The notes under the pieces: generated by a model
What the model saw: the letters and a program-made list of their open reading frames with translations, nothing else
Database searches by the model: none
What the model was told of the DNA's origin: nothing
Position numbers and translations under genes: made by a program
Source of the DNA: Kineosporia rhizophila
GTDB taxonomy: Bacteria; Actinomycetota; Actinomycetes; Actinomycetales; Kineosporiaceae
Direction of reading: 5' to 3'
Assembly: GCF_021277265.1 (NCBI RefSeq)
Contig: NZ_JAJSOH010000002.1
Location: 186,001 to 250,000, forward strand
DNA length: 64,000 nt
In this document: positions 41,881 through 49,880 of the stretch, piece by piece
Numbering within the stretch: the stretch's first letter is position 1
How the letters are laid out: every line of letters begins with the position of its first letter

Positions 41881-43707
41881 TCACCGGGACAGGATCTGCA
41901 GCAGCTCGCCGGGCTCGGCGTCGATGAAGCCCTGGTACTCGTCGCAGCCCATCTCCCGCAGGATGCCGAGGGTCTCGGCGTCCTCCACCCCCTCGGCCAC
42001 CACCAGCAGACCCATCCCGTGGCCGAGCCCGAGCACCGAGGCGACGACCGCGCCGGCGGTGAGGTCACCGGGCAGGTCGGCGACGAACGAGCGGTCCACC
42101 TTGAGCACGTCGACCGGCAGCTCGCGCAGGTACTGCAGCGACGACCAGCCGGTGCCGAAGTCGTCCAGGGCGATCACCACGCCCAGCGCCTTGAGCTCGT
42201 GCAGCACCTGCCGGGCGCTCGCCGGGTCGTCGGAGAAGGCGTGCTCGGTGACCTCGAGCACCAGCCGGTGCGGGGCCACCCCGGACTCGGCCAGGGCCCG
42301 GGCGACGGTGCGCACCAGGCGCCCGCTGACCAGCTGCTTGGCCGAGACGTTGACCGCCAGGGTCAGCCCGGCCGCCGCGGGCCCCAGATCGGCCAGGTCG
42401 GCCAGCGACTGGCGCAGCACCCACTCGCCCAGCTCGACGATCCGCCCGGTGCGCTCGGCGATCGGCAGGAACACGTCCGGGGCCAGCACCCCCAGCTCCG
42501 GGTGCCGCCAGCGCAGCAGCGCCTCGACCCCGGTGACCCGGCGCGCCCCGCAGGTGCGCCGGCTCTGGTAGACCAGCTCCAGCTCGCCGTCGCCGACCGC
42601 CCGGCGCATCGCGGTGGCCAGCTCCAGCCGCTCCTCCACGTTGTCGCGCAGATCGGCGTCGAACAGCTCGTAGCGCCCTCGGCCGCGGCCCTTGGCGTGG
42701 TACATCGCGGTGTCGGCGTCGCGCAGCACGCTGCCCACCGGGTCGTCACCGGCCGGCGCCGAGTCCACCACGGTGATGCCGACGCTCACCCCCGGCGAGA
42801 CCTCGGCGTCGCCGATCACGATCGGCGTGTCGAGCACCTCGATGATCCGGGTGGCCATCGCGACCGCGTCGGCGACCGCGTCCACCGCCATCACCACCAC
42901 GAACTCGTCCCCGCCGAAGCGGGCCACCAGGTCGGCCGCCCGGCACCGCTGGCGCAGCCGCTGGGCCACGGCCAGCAGCACCTGGTCGCCGACGGCGTGC
43001 CCGAGCCCGTCGTTGATGTCCTTGAAACCGTCCAGGTCGCAGAACAGCACCGCGAGCCGGCCCTTGGGGCCCGGCGGACGCGAGGCCGGCCCGAGCCGGC
43101 CGATCGACTCGGCCAGCCCCTCCATCAGCACGGTGCGGTTGGGCAGGCCGGTCAGCGAGTCGTGGGTGGCGCGGTGGGTGAGCTCACCGGCGTCCGTCTG
43201 ATCGGGCTCGAGCAGGCGGTTCACCGCGACCAGCCCGCGCGGGCCGCCGTTCTGGTCGTACAGCGCGGCGACGGTCGAGGAGATCTCGACCTCCCGGCCG
43301 GAACGCCGGCAGACCTGCCGGACCACCCCCTGCCATCGCCCCTGCACGTGCACCTGGCGCCGGGCGACGGCCTGGTCGCCTTCGGCGTAGACGGTCTCGA
43401 CCAGCTCGCTCAGCCGGCAGCCGACCGCCTCGGCCGCGCTGATCGCGTACGTGCGCTCGGCCGCCGCGTTCCAGTGCGTGATCGTGTCGAACCGGTCGAG
43501 GCCGATCACCGCGTCGGGCAGGATCGGCAGCAGGGAACCCACCACGTTCAGCGGGTCGGGCTGAGGATGCGGGCCGGGGTGGAGCCCCGGTCGCACCTCG
43601 ATCGCCCGCGTCGGCATCGGGGCCAGCGCGGGCACAGCGTGAACCGGGGGCGCCAGTCGCAGCCCTCGGTCCTGATTCAGCTCGGATCGCGTCACGATGC
43701 AGCACAC
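41881..43707 (-). CDS. PAS-GGDEF-EAL c-di-GMP protein
   Basis: A 608-residue soluble protein. A PAS domain (about 55-165, ILPDAVIGLDRFDTITHWN) precedes a GGDEF domain with an intact FGGDEF signature and an EAL domain with EALLRW, NVSAKQL, EVTEHAF, LDDFGTGWSSL, LKVDRSF and AEGVEDA. Both synthesis and breakdown of c-di-GMP are therefore possible. The end, DEYQGFIDAEPGELLQILSR, is shorter and less canonical than usual for EAL. GTG 43707 is the first start; GTG 43695 is an alternative. Confidence 0.9.
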   Translation of the reverse strand: MCCIVTRSELNQDRGLRLAPPVHAVPALAPMPTRAIEVRPGLHPGPHPQPDPLNVVGSLLPILPDAVIGLDRFDTITHWNAAAERTYAISAAEAVGCRLSELVETVYAEGDQAVARRQVHVQGRWQGVVRQVCRRSGREVEISSTVAALYDQNGGPRGLVAVNRLLEPDQTDAGELTHRATHDSLTGLPNRTVLMEGLAESIGRLGPASRPPGPKGRLAVLFCDLDGFKDINDGLGHAVGDQVLLAVAQRLRQRCRAADLVARFGGDEFVVVMAVDAVADAVAMATRIIEVLDTPIVIGDAEVSPGVSVGITVVDSAPAGDDPVGSVLRDADTAMYHAKGRGRGRYELFDADLRDNVEERLELATAMRRAVGDGELELVYQSRRTCGARRVTGVEALLRWRHPELGVLAPDVFLPIAERTGRIVELGEWVLRQSLADLADLGPAAAGLTLAVNVSAKQLVSGRLVRTVARALAESGVAPHRLVLEVTEHAFSDDPASARQVLHELKALGVVIALDDFGTGWSSLQYLRELPVDVLKVDRSFVADLPGDLTAGAVVASVLGLGHGMGLLVVAEGVEDAETLGILREMGCDEYQGFIDAEPGELLQILSR

Positions 43708-43817
43708 AGTATCGTCCGTGTCGCATTCTGTAACGACGATTGATCCGGAATCGCCCGTTACCCGACCTGGGAACTTGCCGTGATCGCACCTGTGGGCAGC
43801 GCGCCGGCCGCGCCGGA

Positions 43818-44831
43818 CTAGGAGCGAATCGTGGATTCCCGGACAATCAGCTCGGGCAGGTAGACCACCTGCCGGTGCCGGTGCACCCGGCCCGCCCCCT
43901 CGGCCGCCTCGGTCTCCTCGGCCAGCAGCTCGGCGGCGGTGCGACCGATCTGGTGGCGGGGCTGGCGCACCGAGGTGAGCGGCACGGCGGCCGCGGCGGC
44001 GAACTCGATGTCGTCGTAGCCCACGATCGCCAGGTCTTCCGGCACCCGGATCCGCAGCCTGGTCATCTCCTGCAGCAGCCCCAGGGCCAGCAGGTCGTTG
44101 GCGCAGAAGGCGGCGGTGGGGCGACGCGACGCGGGCATCCCGGCCAGCCGCTGGCCCGCGGCCCGGCCCTCGGCGACGGTGAGCGCGGCAGTGGGAAGGA
44201 CCGACGGCTCGGCCCCCTGGACCGCCTCCTGGAACCCGGCGAGCCGGTCCTGCACCTGGCCGACCGACTCCGGGCCACCGACGAAAGCGATCCGCTCGTG
44301 GCCGCTCTCGCGCAGGTACTGCCCGGCCAGCCGGCCGCCGTACACGTCGTCCACCGACACCGAGCAGTACTTCTCCCCGCCGGTGCGGTCGACCAGCACC
44401 ACCGGCACGCCCACCCCCGGCGGCAGCGACGCGTCGACGCCGGCCGGGTTGACCGGGGTGACCAGGACCCCCCGCACCCGCTGCTCGAAAAGCAGCTCCA
44501 GATACTCGTGCTCACGCTGGCGGCTGTTGTCGCTGTTGCACAGGAAGACCGCCAGCCCGGCGTCCCGGGCGGCCTCCTCGACGCCGCGGGCCACATCGGT
44601 GAAGAACGGGTTCGCCGCGTCCAGCACCAGGTAGCCGATCGTGCGGCTGGCCCCGGCCCGCAGGTGCCGCGCCGACTCGTTGCGCACGAAGCCGAGCCGC
44701 TCGATCGCGGACTCGACCCGTGAGCGGGTCGCCGCGCCCACCCGGTCGGGCCGGTTGAGCACGTTCGAGACGGTGCCCACCGAGACGCCGGCCGCCGCCG
44801 CCACGTCCTTCACACTGACCGAAGCGGCCAC
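43818..44831 (-). CDS. LacI-family repressor, probably of rhamnose metabolism
   Basis: A 337-residue protein. N-terminal helix-turn-helix SVKDVAAAAGVSVGTVSNVL with the hinge helix NESARHLRAG, then a periplasmic-binding-like sugar domain (TIGYLVLDAANPFFTDV, VVLVDRTGG, FVGGPESVGQ, FCANDLLALGLL, VGYDDIEFA). GTG 44831 is preceded by AAGGGAG; the frame is open to 45194 but that overlaps the divergent gene. It faces an L-rhamnose mutarotase, and LacI-type sites lie in the gap. Confidence 0.9.
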   Translation of the reverse strand: MAASVSVKDVAAAAGVSVGTVSNVLNRPDRVGAATRSRVESAIERLGFVRNESARHLRAGASRTIGYLVLDAANPFFTDVARGVEEAARDAGLAVFLCNSDNSRQREHEYLELLFEQRVRGVLVTPVNPAGVDASLPPGVGVPVVLVDRTGGEKYCSVSVDDVYGGRLAGQYLRESGHERIAFVGGPESVGQVQDRLAGFQEAVQGAEPSVLPTAALTVAEGRAAGQRLAGMPASRRPTAAFCANDLLALGLLQEMTRLRIRVPEDLAIVGYDDIEFAAAAAVPLTSVRQPRHQIGRTAAELLAEETEAAEGAGRVHRHRQVVYLPELIVRESTIRS

Positions 44832-44882
44832 CGAACTCCCTTGTCCGCACGAATCGGCCCCGAATCCGGGCCGAGACCGAGA

Positions 44883-45031
44883 TTGAAACGCCTCAGACCG
44901 ATTTTGACCAGCACCACCGGCCACCCGCCCGAGCCGAACCGGCCCGCTCGGCCGACACCGGCGTCCACAAGCAGTAAACCTTGACGCACACCGCGGGCGG
45001 CCCATAACGTCACCGGACCTGAATCGTTTCA
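44883..45031 (+). promoter_or_regulatory. rhaM-like gene promoter and LacI-type operators
   Basis: TTGACG (44981-44986), 18 bases, TAACGT (45005-45010). TGAATCGTTTCA (45020-45031) just past the RNA start is a LacI-type palindrome with central CG. A second half-like copy, TTGAAACGCCTCA, is at 44883-44895 near the lacI start. Repression of both genes is inferred. Confidence 0.6.
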
Positions 45032-45075
45032 AGCCTACCCTGTCAGATCCCGCCGAACACGGAGTGGTGTTTCGC

Positions 45076-45414
45076 ATGAACCGGTACTGCTTCCTGCTCC
45101 AGGTCCGCCCCGAGCGACTGGCCGAGTACAAGGAGCGCCACGCCGCGGTGTGGCCCGAGATGCTGCGGGCCCTGGCCGATTCCGGCTGGACCAACTACTC
45201 CCTCTTCGCCCGCCCGGACGGCCTGCTGGTCGGCTACGTGGAGGCGCAGGACCTGACCGCGGCCCAGGAGGCGATGGCCCGCACCGAGGTGAACACCCGC
45301 TGGCAGGCCGAGATGTCCGAGTTCTTCGTGGGCCTCGACGGCCGGGCCCCGGACGAGGGTTTCCTGCTGCTCGAAGAGGTCTTCAACCTCGAGGACCAGC
45401 TCGGCCGCGGATAG
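45076..45414 (+). CDS. rhaM: L-rhamnose mutarotase
   Basis: A 112-residue protein that interconverts alpha- and beta-L-rhamnose. Family signatures: RYCFLLQVRPERLAEYKERHAAVWPEM split over the N-terminus (catalytic His in ERHA), SLFARPDGLLVGYVE, and EEVFNL at the C-terminus. No other rhamnose gene is in view. ATG 45076 fits the family; GTG 45064 is possible because GGAG lies at 45061-45064. Confidence 0.9.
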   Translation: MNRYCFLLQVRPERLAEYKERHAAVWPEMLRALADSGWTNYSLFARPDGLLVGYVEAQDLTAAQEAMARTEVNTRWQAEMSEFFVGLDGRAPDEGFLLLEEVFNLEDQLGRG

Positions 45415-45419
45415 CGCAG

Positions 45420-45456
45420 CGGCGGGGCCACCGGGAGAACCGGTGACCCCGCCGCG
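45420..45456. terminator. Bidirectional terminator
   Basis: A 16-bp stem with one mismatch and a GAGAA loop lies between the convergent rhaM and DHA2 exporter genes. Confidence 0.75.
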
Positions 45457-45471
45457 AAGCGGTGGATCTGA

Positions 45472-47052
45472 TCAGGCCCGGGCCTCTTCCCGGGCCTCGG
45501 TCGCCGCCGGGGTCATCGAGACCGTCTTGCGCAGGGCCACCTCTTCGATGAAGAACGTGGCGATCAGCCCGACCACCCCGACCAGGGCGGCCACCAGGAA
45601 GATCCGCGCGGTGCCGTCGCCGTAGGCGGCGCGCACCACCTCGGCCACCGGCGCGGGCAGGCTCTTCACGTCGAGCGTGCTGCCCCCGGAGGCGGCCGCC
45701 GAGGCGTCCACCCCGATGCCGGCCAGGCCACTGGCGATCAGCGAGCCGACGTGGCTGGCCAGGATCGCCCCCAGGACGGACACCCCGACCGCACCACCCA
45801 GCGAGCGGAAGAACGCGATCACCCCGCTGGCGGTGCCGATCTCGGTGGAGTCCACGGTGTTCTGCACGGCCAGGACCAGGTTCTGCATCGAGGCCCCGAC
45901 GCCGGCCCCGACCAGGACCATGTAGAAGCCGATCAGCACCAGCGAGGTGGTGTGGTCGATGGTGGCCAGCAGGCCGAACCCGACCACCAGCAGGGCCACG
46001 CCGCCGACGATGTAGCGCTTGTAGGCGCCGGTGGAGACGATCAGCCGGCCGACGATCGTGGTGGAGACCATCAGCCCGAGCATCATCGGCATGGTCAGCA
46101 GGCCGGCCTCGGTGGGCGAGTAGGAGCGGGCCACCTGGAAGTACTGGCCCAGGAAGACCGAACCGCCGAACATCGCGATACCGACGGCCAGAGAGGCGAT
46201 CACGGCCAGCAGGGTGGTGCGCTTGCTGATGATCGACGGGGGGACCACCGGCTCCTTGGCGCGGCGCTCGACCACCACGGCGGCGGCCAGGACGACCAGG
46301 GCGCCACCCAGGAAGGCGGCGGTCTGCCAGGAGAACCAGGCGAAGTCGTCACCGGCGAAGGAGACCCAGATCAGCACGGCGCTGACGGCCCCGGCGATCA
46401 GCGTGGCGCCGGCCCAGTCGATCGAGGCCTTGCGCGGGCGGTACTCCAGGTGCAGCGTCTTCTGGATCAGGCCGAGGGCGATCACGGCCAGCGGCACGCA
46501 GACGTAGAAGCACCAGCGCCAGCCCAGGCTGCTGTCGACGATGACGCCACCGATGAGCGGGCCGCTGATCGTGGCCAGGGCCATCACCGAGCCGAGGTAG
46601 CCGTTGTAGCGACCACGCTGACGCGGCGGGATCATCGCGCCGATCACGGTCTGGGCCAGGGCGGTGATGCCACCCATGCCGATGCCCTGGATCACCCGGA
46701 AGCCGATCATCTCGCCGACGTTCTGCGAGGCCCCGGCGGCCGAGGAACCGATCACGAAGATCACGATGGACAGCTGCAGCAGCAGCTTCTTGTTGAACTG
46801 GTCGGACAGCTTGCCCCAGATCGGGACGGTGGCGGTCATCGCCAGCAGGGTGGAGGTGACCACCCAGGTGTAGGCGCGCTGCGAACCGTCCAGATCGGCG
46901 ATGATCGTGGGCAGGGCGTTGCTGACGATGGTCGAGCTGACCATGCCGACGAACAGGGCGGCGAGGATGCCGACCAGGGCCTCGACGATCTGCCGGTGCG
47001 ACATCTCGGCGTGTTCGTGCTGAGCCGGCGGATTCACCGTGCTGGAACTCAT
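45472..47052 (-). CDS. DHA2-family (EmrB/QacA) multidrug exporter
   Basis: A 526-residue protein with about 14 transmembrane segments. Motifs: LDGSQRAYTWVVTSTLLAM near helix 2, GKLSDQFNKK (motif A), RVIQGIGMGGI (motif B) and GPLIGGVIVDSSLGWRWCF (motif C, antiporters). It likely expels hydrophobic drugs using protons. ATG 47052 overlaps the MarR stop by 4 bases, so the MarR regulator upstream is its obvious controller. Confidence 0.92.
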   Translation of the reverse strand: MSSSTVNPPAQHEHAEMSHRQIVEALVGILAALFVGMVSSTIVSNALPTIIADLDGSQRAYTWVVTSTLLAMTATVPIWGKLSDQFNKKLLLQLSIVIFVIGSSAAGASQNVGEMIGFRVIQGIGMGGITALAQTVIGAMIPPRQRGRYNGYLGSVMALATISGPLIGGVIVDSSLGWRWCFYVCVPLAVIALGLIQKTLHLEYRPRKASIDWAGATLIAGAVSAVLIWVSFAGDDFAWFSWQTAAFLGGALVVLAAAVVVERRAKEPVVPPSIISKRTTLLAVIASLAVGIAMFGGSVFLGQYFQVARSYSPTEAGLLTMPMMLGLMVSTTIVGRLIVSTGAYKRYIVGGVALLVVGFGLLATIDHTTSLVLIGFYMVLVGAGVGASMQNLVLAVQNTVDSTEIGTASGVIAFFRSLGGAVGVSVLGAILASHVGSLIASGLAGIGVDASAAASGGSTLDVKSLPAPVAEVVRAAYGDGTARIFLVAALVGVVGLIATFFIEEVALRKTVSMTPAATEAREEARA

Positions 47053-47540
47053 GCGTGGACCTTTCCCGAAGTGCTGTGGGCCACCCCGCCGGTGGGATCG
47101 CTCTCGTTGGTGACGTGCTGGAAGGCTTCGTCCAGGCGGACGAGCTGCGCGCACAACTGCCGCACCTCGCCGTCGGACCAGTCGTGGAGGGCCCCGGTGA
47201 CCAGGGCCACGCGCTGGGTGCGCAGCTGGGCCAGGCGCTCGGCGCCGGCCTCGGTGACGTGGGCCAGCCAGGCCCGGCCGTCCTGCGGGTCCTGCCGGCG
47301 GCCGGTCAGGCCGGCTGCCTCCAGGACCGCGAGCTGACGGCTGACCACCGAGGTGTCGACCCCCAGCAGCTCGGCCAGGCCGGACGAGCGCACCTCACCC
47401 AGGCTCTGCACCTGGCTCAGCATCATCAGGGAGCTGAGCGAGATGCGGTCGGCCTGGCGGCCGGTGAGCGCCTTCATCGAGCGGCCCAGCGACTGCAGCT
47501 GCTGGAAGAGGTCGGAGACGGCCTCGGCGGTGACGGGCAC
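47049..47540 (-). CDS. MarR-family regulator of the exporter
   Basis: A 163-residue protein. Winged helix: LAELLGVDTSVVSRQLAVLEAAGL, then the wing RRQDPQDGRAWLAHVT. GTG 47540 follows GAGAGGGG. It is cotranscribed with the DHA2 exporter from a clear promoter that overlaps a dyad, suggesting self-repression lifted by a drug-like ligand. Confidence 0.92.
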   Translation of the reverse strand: MPVTAEAVSDLFQQLQSLGRSMKALTGRQADRISLSSLMMLSQVQSLGEVRSSGLAELLGVDTSVVSRQLAVLEAAGLTGRRQDPQDGRAWLAHVTEAGAERLAQLRTQRVALVTGALHDWSDGEVRQLCAQLVRLDEAFQHVTNESDPTGGVAHSTSGKVHA

Positions 47541-47575
47541 GGCAGCCCCTCTCGTTTATTTGCTTGCCTCACACA

Positions 47576-47605
47576 ACTATAGGCGGAACGGTTGCGTGCG
47601 GCAAC
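47576..47605 (-). promoter_or_regulatory. marR-exporter promoter with operator
   Basis: On the minus strand TTGCCG (47604-47599), 17 bases, TATAGT (47581-47576). The inverted repeat GTTGC-5-GCAAC (47591-47605) covers the -35 element. Confidence 0.7.
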
Positions 47606-47666
47606 TAATTCCCCCGTCCGGAGGCCGGGCCGGGCCGACCACGAAGTGCGCTTATAAGCTGGCGGG

Positions 47667-48179
47667 GTGTCAGCAGCTGATCCCCAGCACCACCCGGCGG
47701 CCACCTCCGAACCCGACCCGGGCCCCAGCACGGATGCGACGGCCCGCGCCTACGTCACCATCGAGCAGGAACTCACCGTGCTCATCCGCCGGGCCCGCGG
47801 CTTCTCGGCGCAGATGTCCCGGGAGTTCCATCCCGACCTGGAGCCGGGCGCCTACGCGATGCTGCTCTGGCTGGACGACGTCGGCTCGGCCCGGATGACC
47901 GAGATGGCGGCCTACTTCGGGATCGGCAAGCCGACCGTCTCGCGGCAGCTGCAGCTGATGGAGAAGCTCGACCTGATCACCCGCGAGGTCGACGAGAACG
48001 ACCGGCGGGCCCAGCGGCTCACCCTCACCGAGAACGGCGCCACGCTGGTGCACCAGGCCCGCGCGGCCCGGCGCAACAGTTTCAAGGTGAAGATGGCGCA
48101 CTGGAGCCAGGACGACCTCGACCGCTTCGCCGGGCTGCTCACCCAGCTGAACGAGGACCTCAGCCGCCCGGCCGGGTGA
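47667..48179 (+). CDS. Second MarR-family regulator, divergent
   Basis: A 170-residue protein. Winged helix MTEMAAYFGIGKPTVSRQLQLMEKLDLI and wing EVDENDRRAQRLTLT. A low-complexity N-terminus of about 25 residues precedes the domain. GTG 47667 has only weak upstream signals and may be leaderless. It is divergent from the other MarR gene and is followed by a 165-base palindrome. Target unknown; cross-control of the exporter is possible. Confidence 0.9.
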   Translation: MSAADPQHHPAATSEPDPGPSTDATARAYVTIEQELTVLIRRARGFSAQMSREFHPDLEPGAYAMLLWLDDVGSARMTEMAAYFGIGKPTVSRQLQLMEKLDLITREVDENDRRAQRLTLTENGATLVHQARAARRNSFKVKMAHWSQDDLDRFAGLLTQLNEDLSRPAG

Positions 48180-48187
48180 GCAGGTCC

Positions 48188-48352
48188 AGGGCCTGTCCTG
48201 TGGATCAGCGCCGTAGCGAGGAGGTGCCCGGTGACGGCCTGGGCGTGCCCGGTGGGCGCCCTCGTAGTGGTTCTACGTGGGCGCCCGCCGGGCGCGTCCA
48301 GGCTGCCCACCGGGTGCCCCGCAGTAGGCGACTGATCCACGGGACAGGACCT
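48188..48352. repeat. 165-base near-perfect palindrome
   Basis: Bases 48188-48352 fold into one long hairpin with a TGGTT loop (48268-48272). Outer arms 48192-48208 and 48332-48348 pair over 17 bp with a single G-T; the inner part from 48235 to 48305 pairs nearly throughout. It starts 9 bases after the MarR stop and ends 45 bases before the reductase start. No T-run follows. Confidence 0.85.
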
Positions 48353-48396
48353 AGGGTCGTTCCCGACCAGGAGACCGACGGATTTGGGGACGCACT

Positions 48397-49803
48397 GTGG
48401 CCGGGAACGACGAGTTCGACGTGATCGTGATCGGGGCCGGGCCCGCCGGTGAGAACGTGGCGGCCCGGACGGTGGCGGGAGGGCTCAGCACCGCCATCGT
48501 GGAACGGGAGCTGGTCGGTGGGGAGTGCTCCTACTGGGGCTGCATCCCGAGCAAGACGCTGATCCGTCCGGGTGACGTGATCGCCGCCGCCAAGCGGGTG
48601 CCCGGGGCCGACGCGGCCGTCACCGGCACCATCGACGTGCAGGCGGCCCTGGCCCGCCGCGACTACATGACCTCGAGCTGGGACGACTCCGGCCAGGTGC
48701 CGTGGCTGAACGACAGCGGCATCGCCCTGGTGCGCGGTCACGCCCGGCTCACCGGTCCGCGCACGCTCACCGTCACCGACTCCGAGGGCGGCACCCGCAC
48801 CCTCACCGCGAACCGCGCGGTGGTGCTGGCCACCGGCACCAAGGCGGTCGTCCCGCCGATCCCCGGGCTGGCCGAGGCCGACCCGTGGACCAACCGCGGG
48901 GTCACCGAGATGAAGGAGATCCCCGACCGTCTCGTGGTGATCGGCGGCGGGTTCGTCGGGGCCGAGATGGCCCAGGCGGTGCGCCGGCTCGGCGCCTCCG
49001 AGGTGACGGTGCTGGAGGGCGGGCCGCACCTGCTCTCCCGCGAAGAGCCGTTCGCCGGTGAGGAGGTGGCCAAGGCCTTTGCCGCCGAAGGTATTTCGGT
49101 GCGCACCGGGGTCAAGGTGACCGCGGTCGCCCGGGCCGAGGACGGCACGGTCACGGTGACTCTGGACAACGGCGACGAGATCACGGCGGACGAACTGCTG
49201 GTCGCCACCGGGCGCAAGCCGTCCACCGACGACCTGGGTCTGGACGCGGTCGGCCTGGAGCCGGGCAAGCCGGTCGAGGTCGACGACCAGCTCGTCGCCA
49301 CCGGCCTGGACCAGGGCGACGAGCCCTGGCTGTACGCGGTCGGCGACGTGAACGGCCTGGCGCTGCTCACCCACATGGGCAAGTACCAGGCCCGTCTGGT
49401 CGGCGACATCCTGCTGGGCAAGGAGGCCCGCGACCGTTCCAGCCGGGACGTGGTGCCCCGGGTGACCTTCACCGACCCGCAGGTCTGCGCGGTGGGCCTG
49501 ACCGAGAAGCAGGCCCGCGAGCGCGGACTCGACATCCGGGTGATCAGCTACCCGACCGGCGGGGTGTCCGGCGCGACCACCTCGGGCGACGGCATCGAGG
49601 GCACCAGCCAGATCATCGTCGACACCGCCCGGGAGGTGATCGTCGGGGCCACCTTCACCGGGCCGGGAGTGTCGGAGCTGCTGCACTCGGCCACGATCGC
49701 GATCAGCGCCGAGGTGAAGATGCAGGACCTCTGGCACGCCGTGCCGAGCTTCCCGACGATCAGCGAGGTCTGGCTGCGGCTCATGGAGGCCTACGGGCTT
49801 TAG
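48397..49803 (+). CDS. Flavin disulfide-reductase family protein, not a true lipoamide dehydrogenase
   Basis: A 468-residue protein. FAD loop VIVIGAGPAGENVA, redox pair in GGECSYWGCIPSKT (Cys-x4-Cys), NAD(P) loop VVIGGGFVGAEMA, second FAD site LYAVGDVNG. The dimerisation domain ends HAVPSFPTISEVW, where lipoamide dehydrogenase and glutathione reductase carry a catalytic His-Pro dyad followed by Glu; here Phe precedes Pro-Thr. It may act on a quinone, mycothiol-type disulfide or other acceptor. No E2 or E1 gene is nearby. Confidence 0.87.
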   Translation: MAGNDEFDVIVIGAGPAGENVAARTVAGGLSTAIVERELVGGECSYWGCIPSKTLIRPGDVIAAAKRVPGADAAVTGTIDVQAALARRDYMTSSWDDSGQVPWLNDSGIALVRGHARLTGPRTLTVTDSEGGTRTLTANRAVVLATGTKAVVPPIPGLAEADPWTNRGVTEMKEIPDRLVVIGGGFVGAEMAQAVRRLGASEVTVLEGGPHLLSREEPFAGEEVAKAFAAEGISVRTGVKVTAVARAEDGTVTVTLDNGDEITADELLVATGRKPSTDDLGLDAVGLEPGKPVEVDDQLVATGLDQGDEPWLYAVGDVNGLALLTHMGKYQARLVGDILLGKEARDRSSRDVVPRVTFTDPQVCAVGLTEKQARERGLDIRVISYPTGGVSGATTSGDGIEGTSQIIVDTAREVIVGATFTGPGVSELLHSATIAISAEVKMQDLWHAVPSFPTISEVWLRLMEAYGL

Positions 49804-49832
49804 GTCGTGTCCTAGACCGAACCACAAACTAA

Positions 49833-49866
49833 GGACGCCCGACAGCACTAGGGCTGTCGGGCGTCC
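49833..49866. terminator. Bidirectional terminator
   Basis: A 14-bp perfect stem with a 6-base loop between the convergent reductase and DEAD-box genes. Confidence 0.85.
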
Positions 49867-49880
49867 TCTAGTTGGTTGGA

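Noticed and set aside
41850..41892. Tandem 12-base repeat TTCACCGGGACA
   Set aside because: Only two full copies, at the end of the PAS-GGDEF-EAL gene; too short to interpret.
42019..43743. 574-codon frame antisense to the PAS-GGDEF-EAL gene
   Set aside because: Same GC shadow effect; no family signature.
45064..45075. GTG start for rhamnose mutarotase
   Set aside because: ATG 45076 agrees better with the family N-terminus; kept as alternative only.
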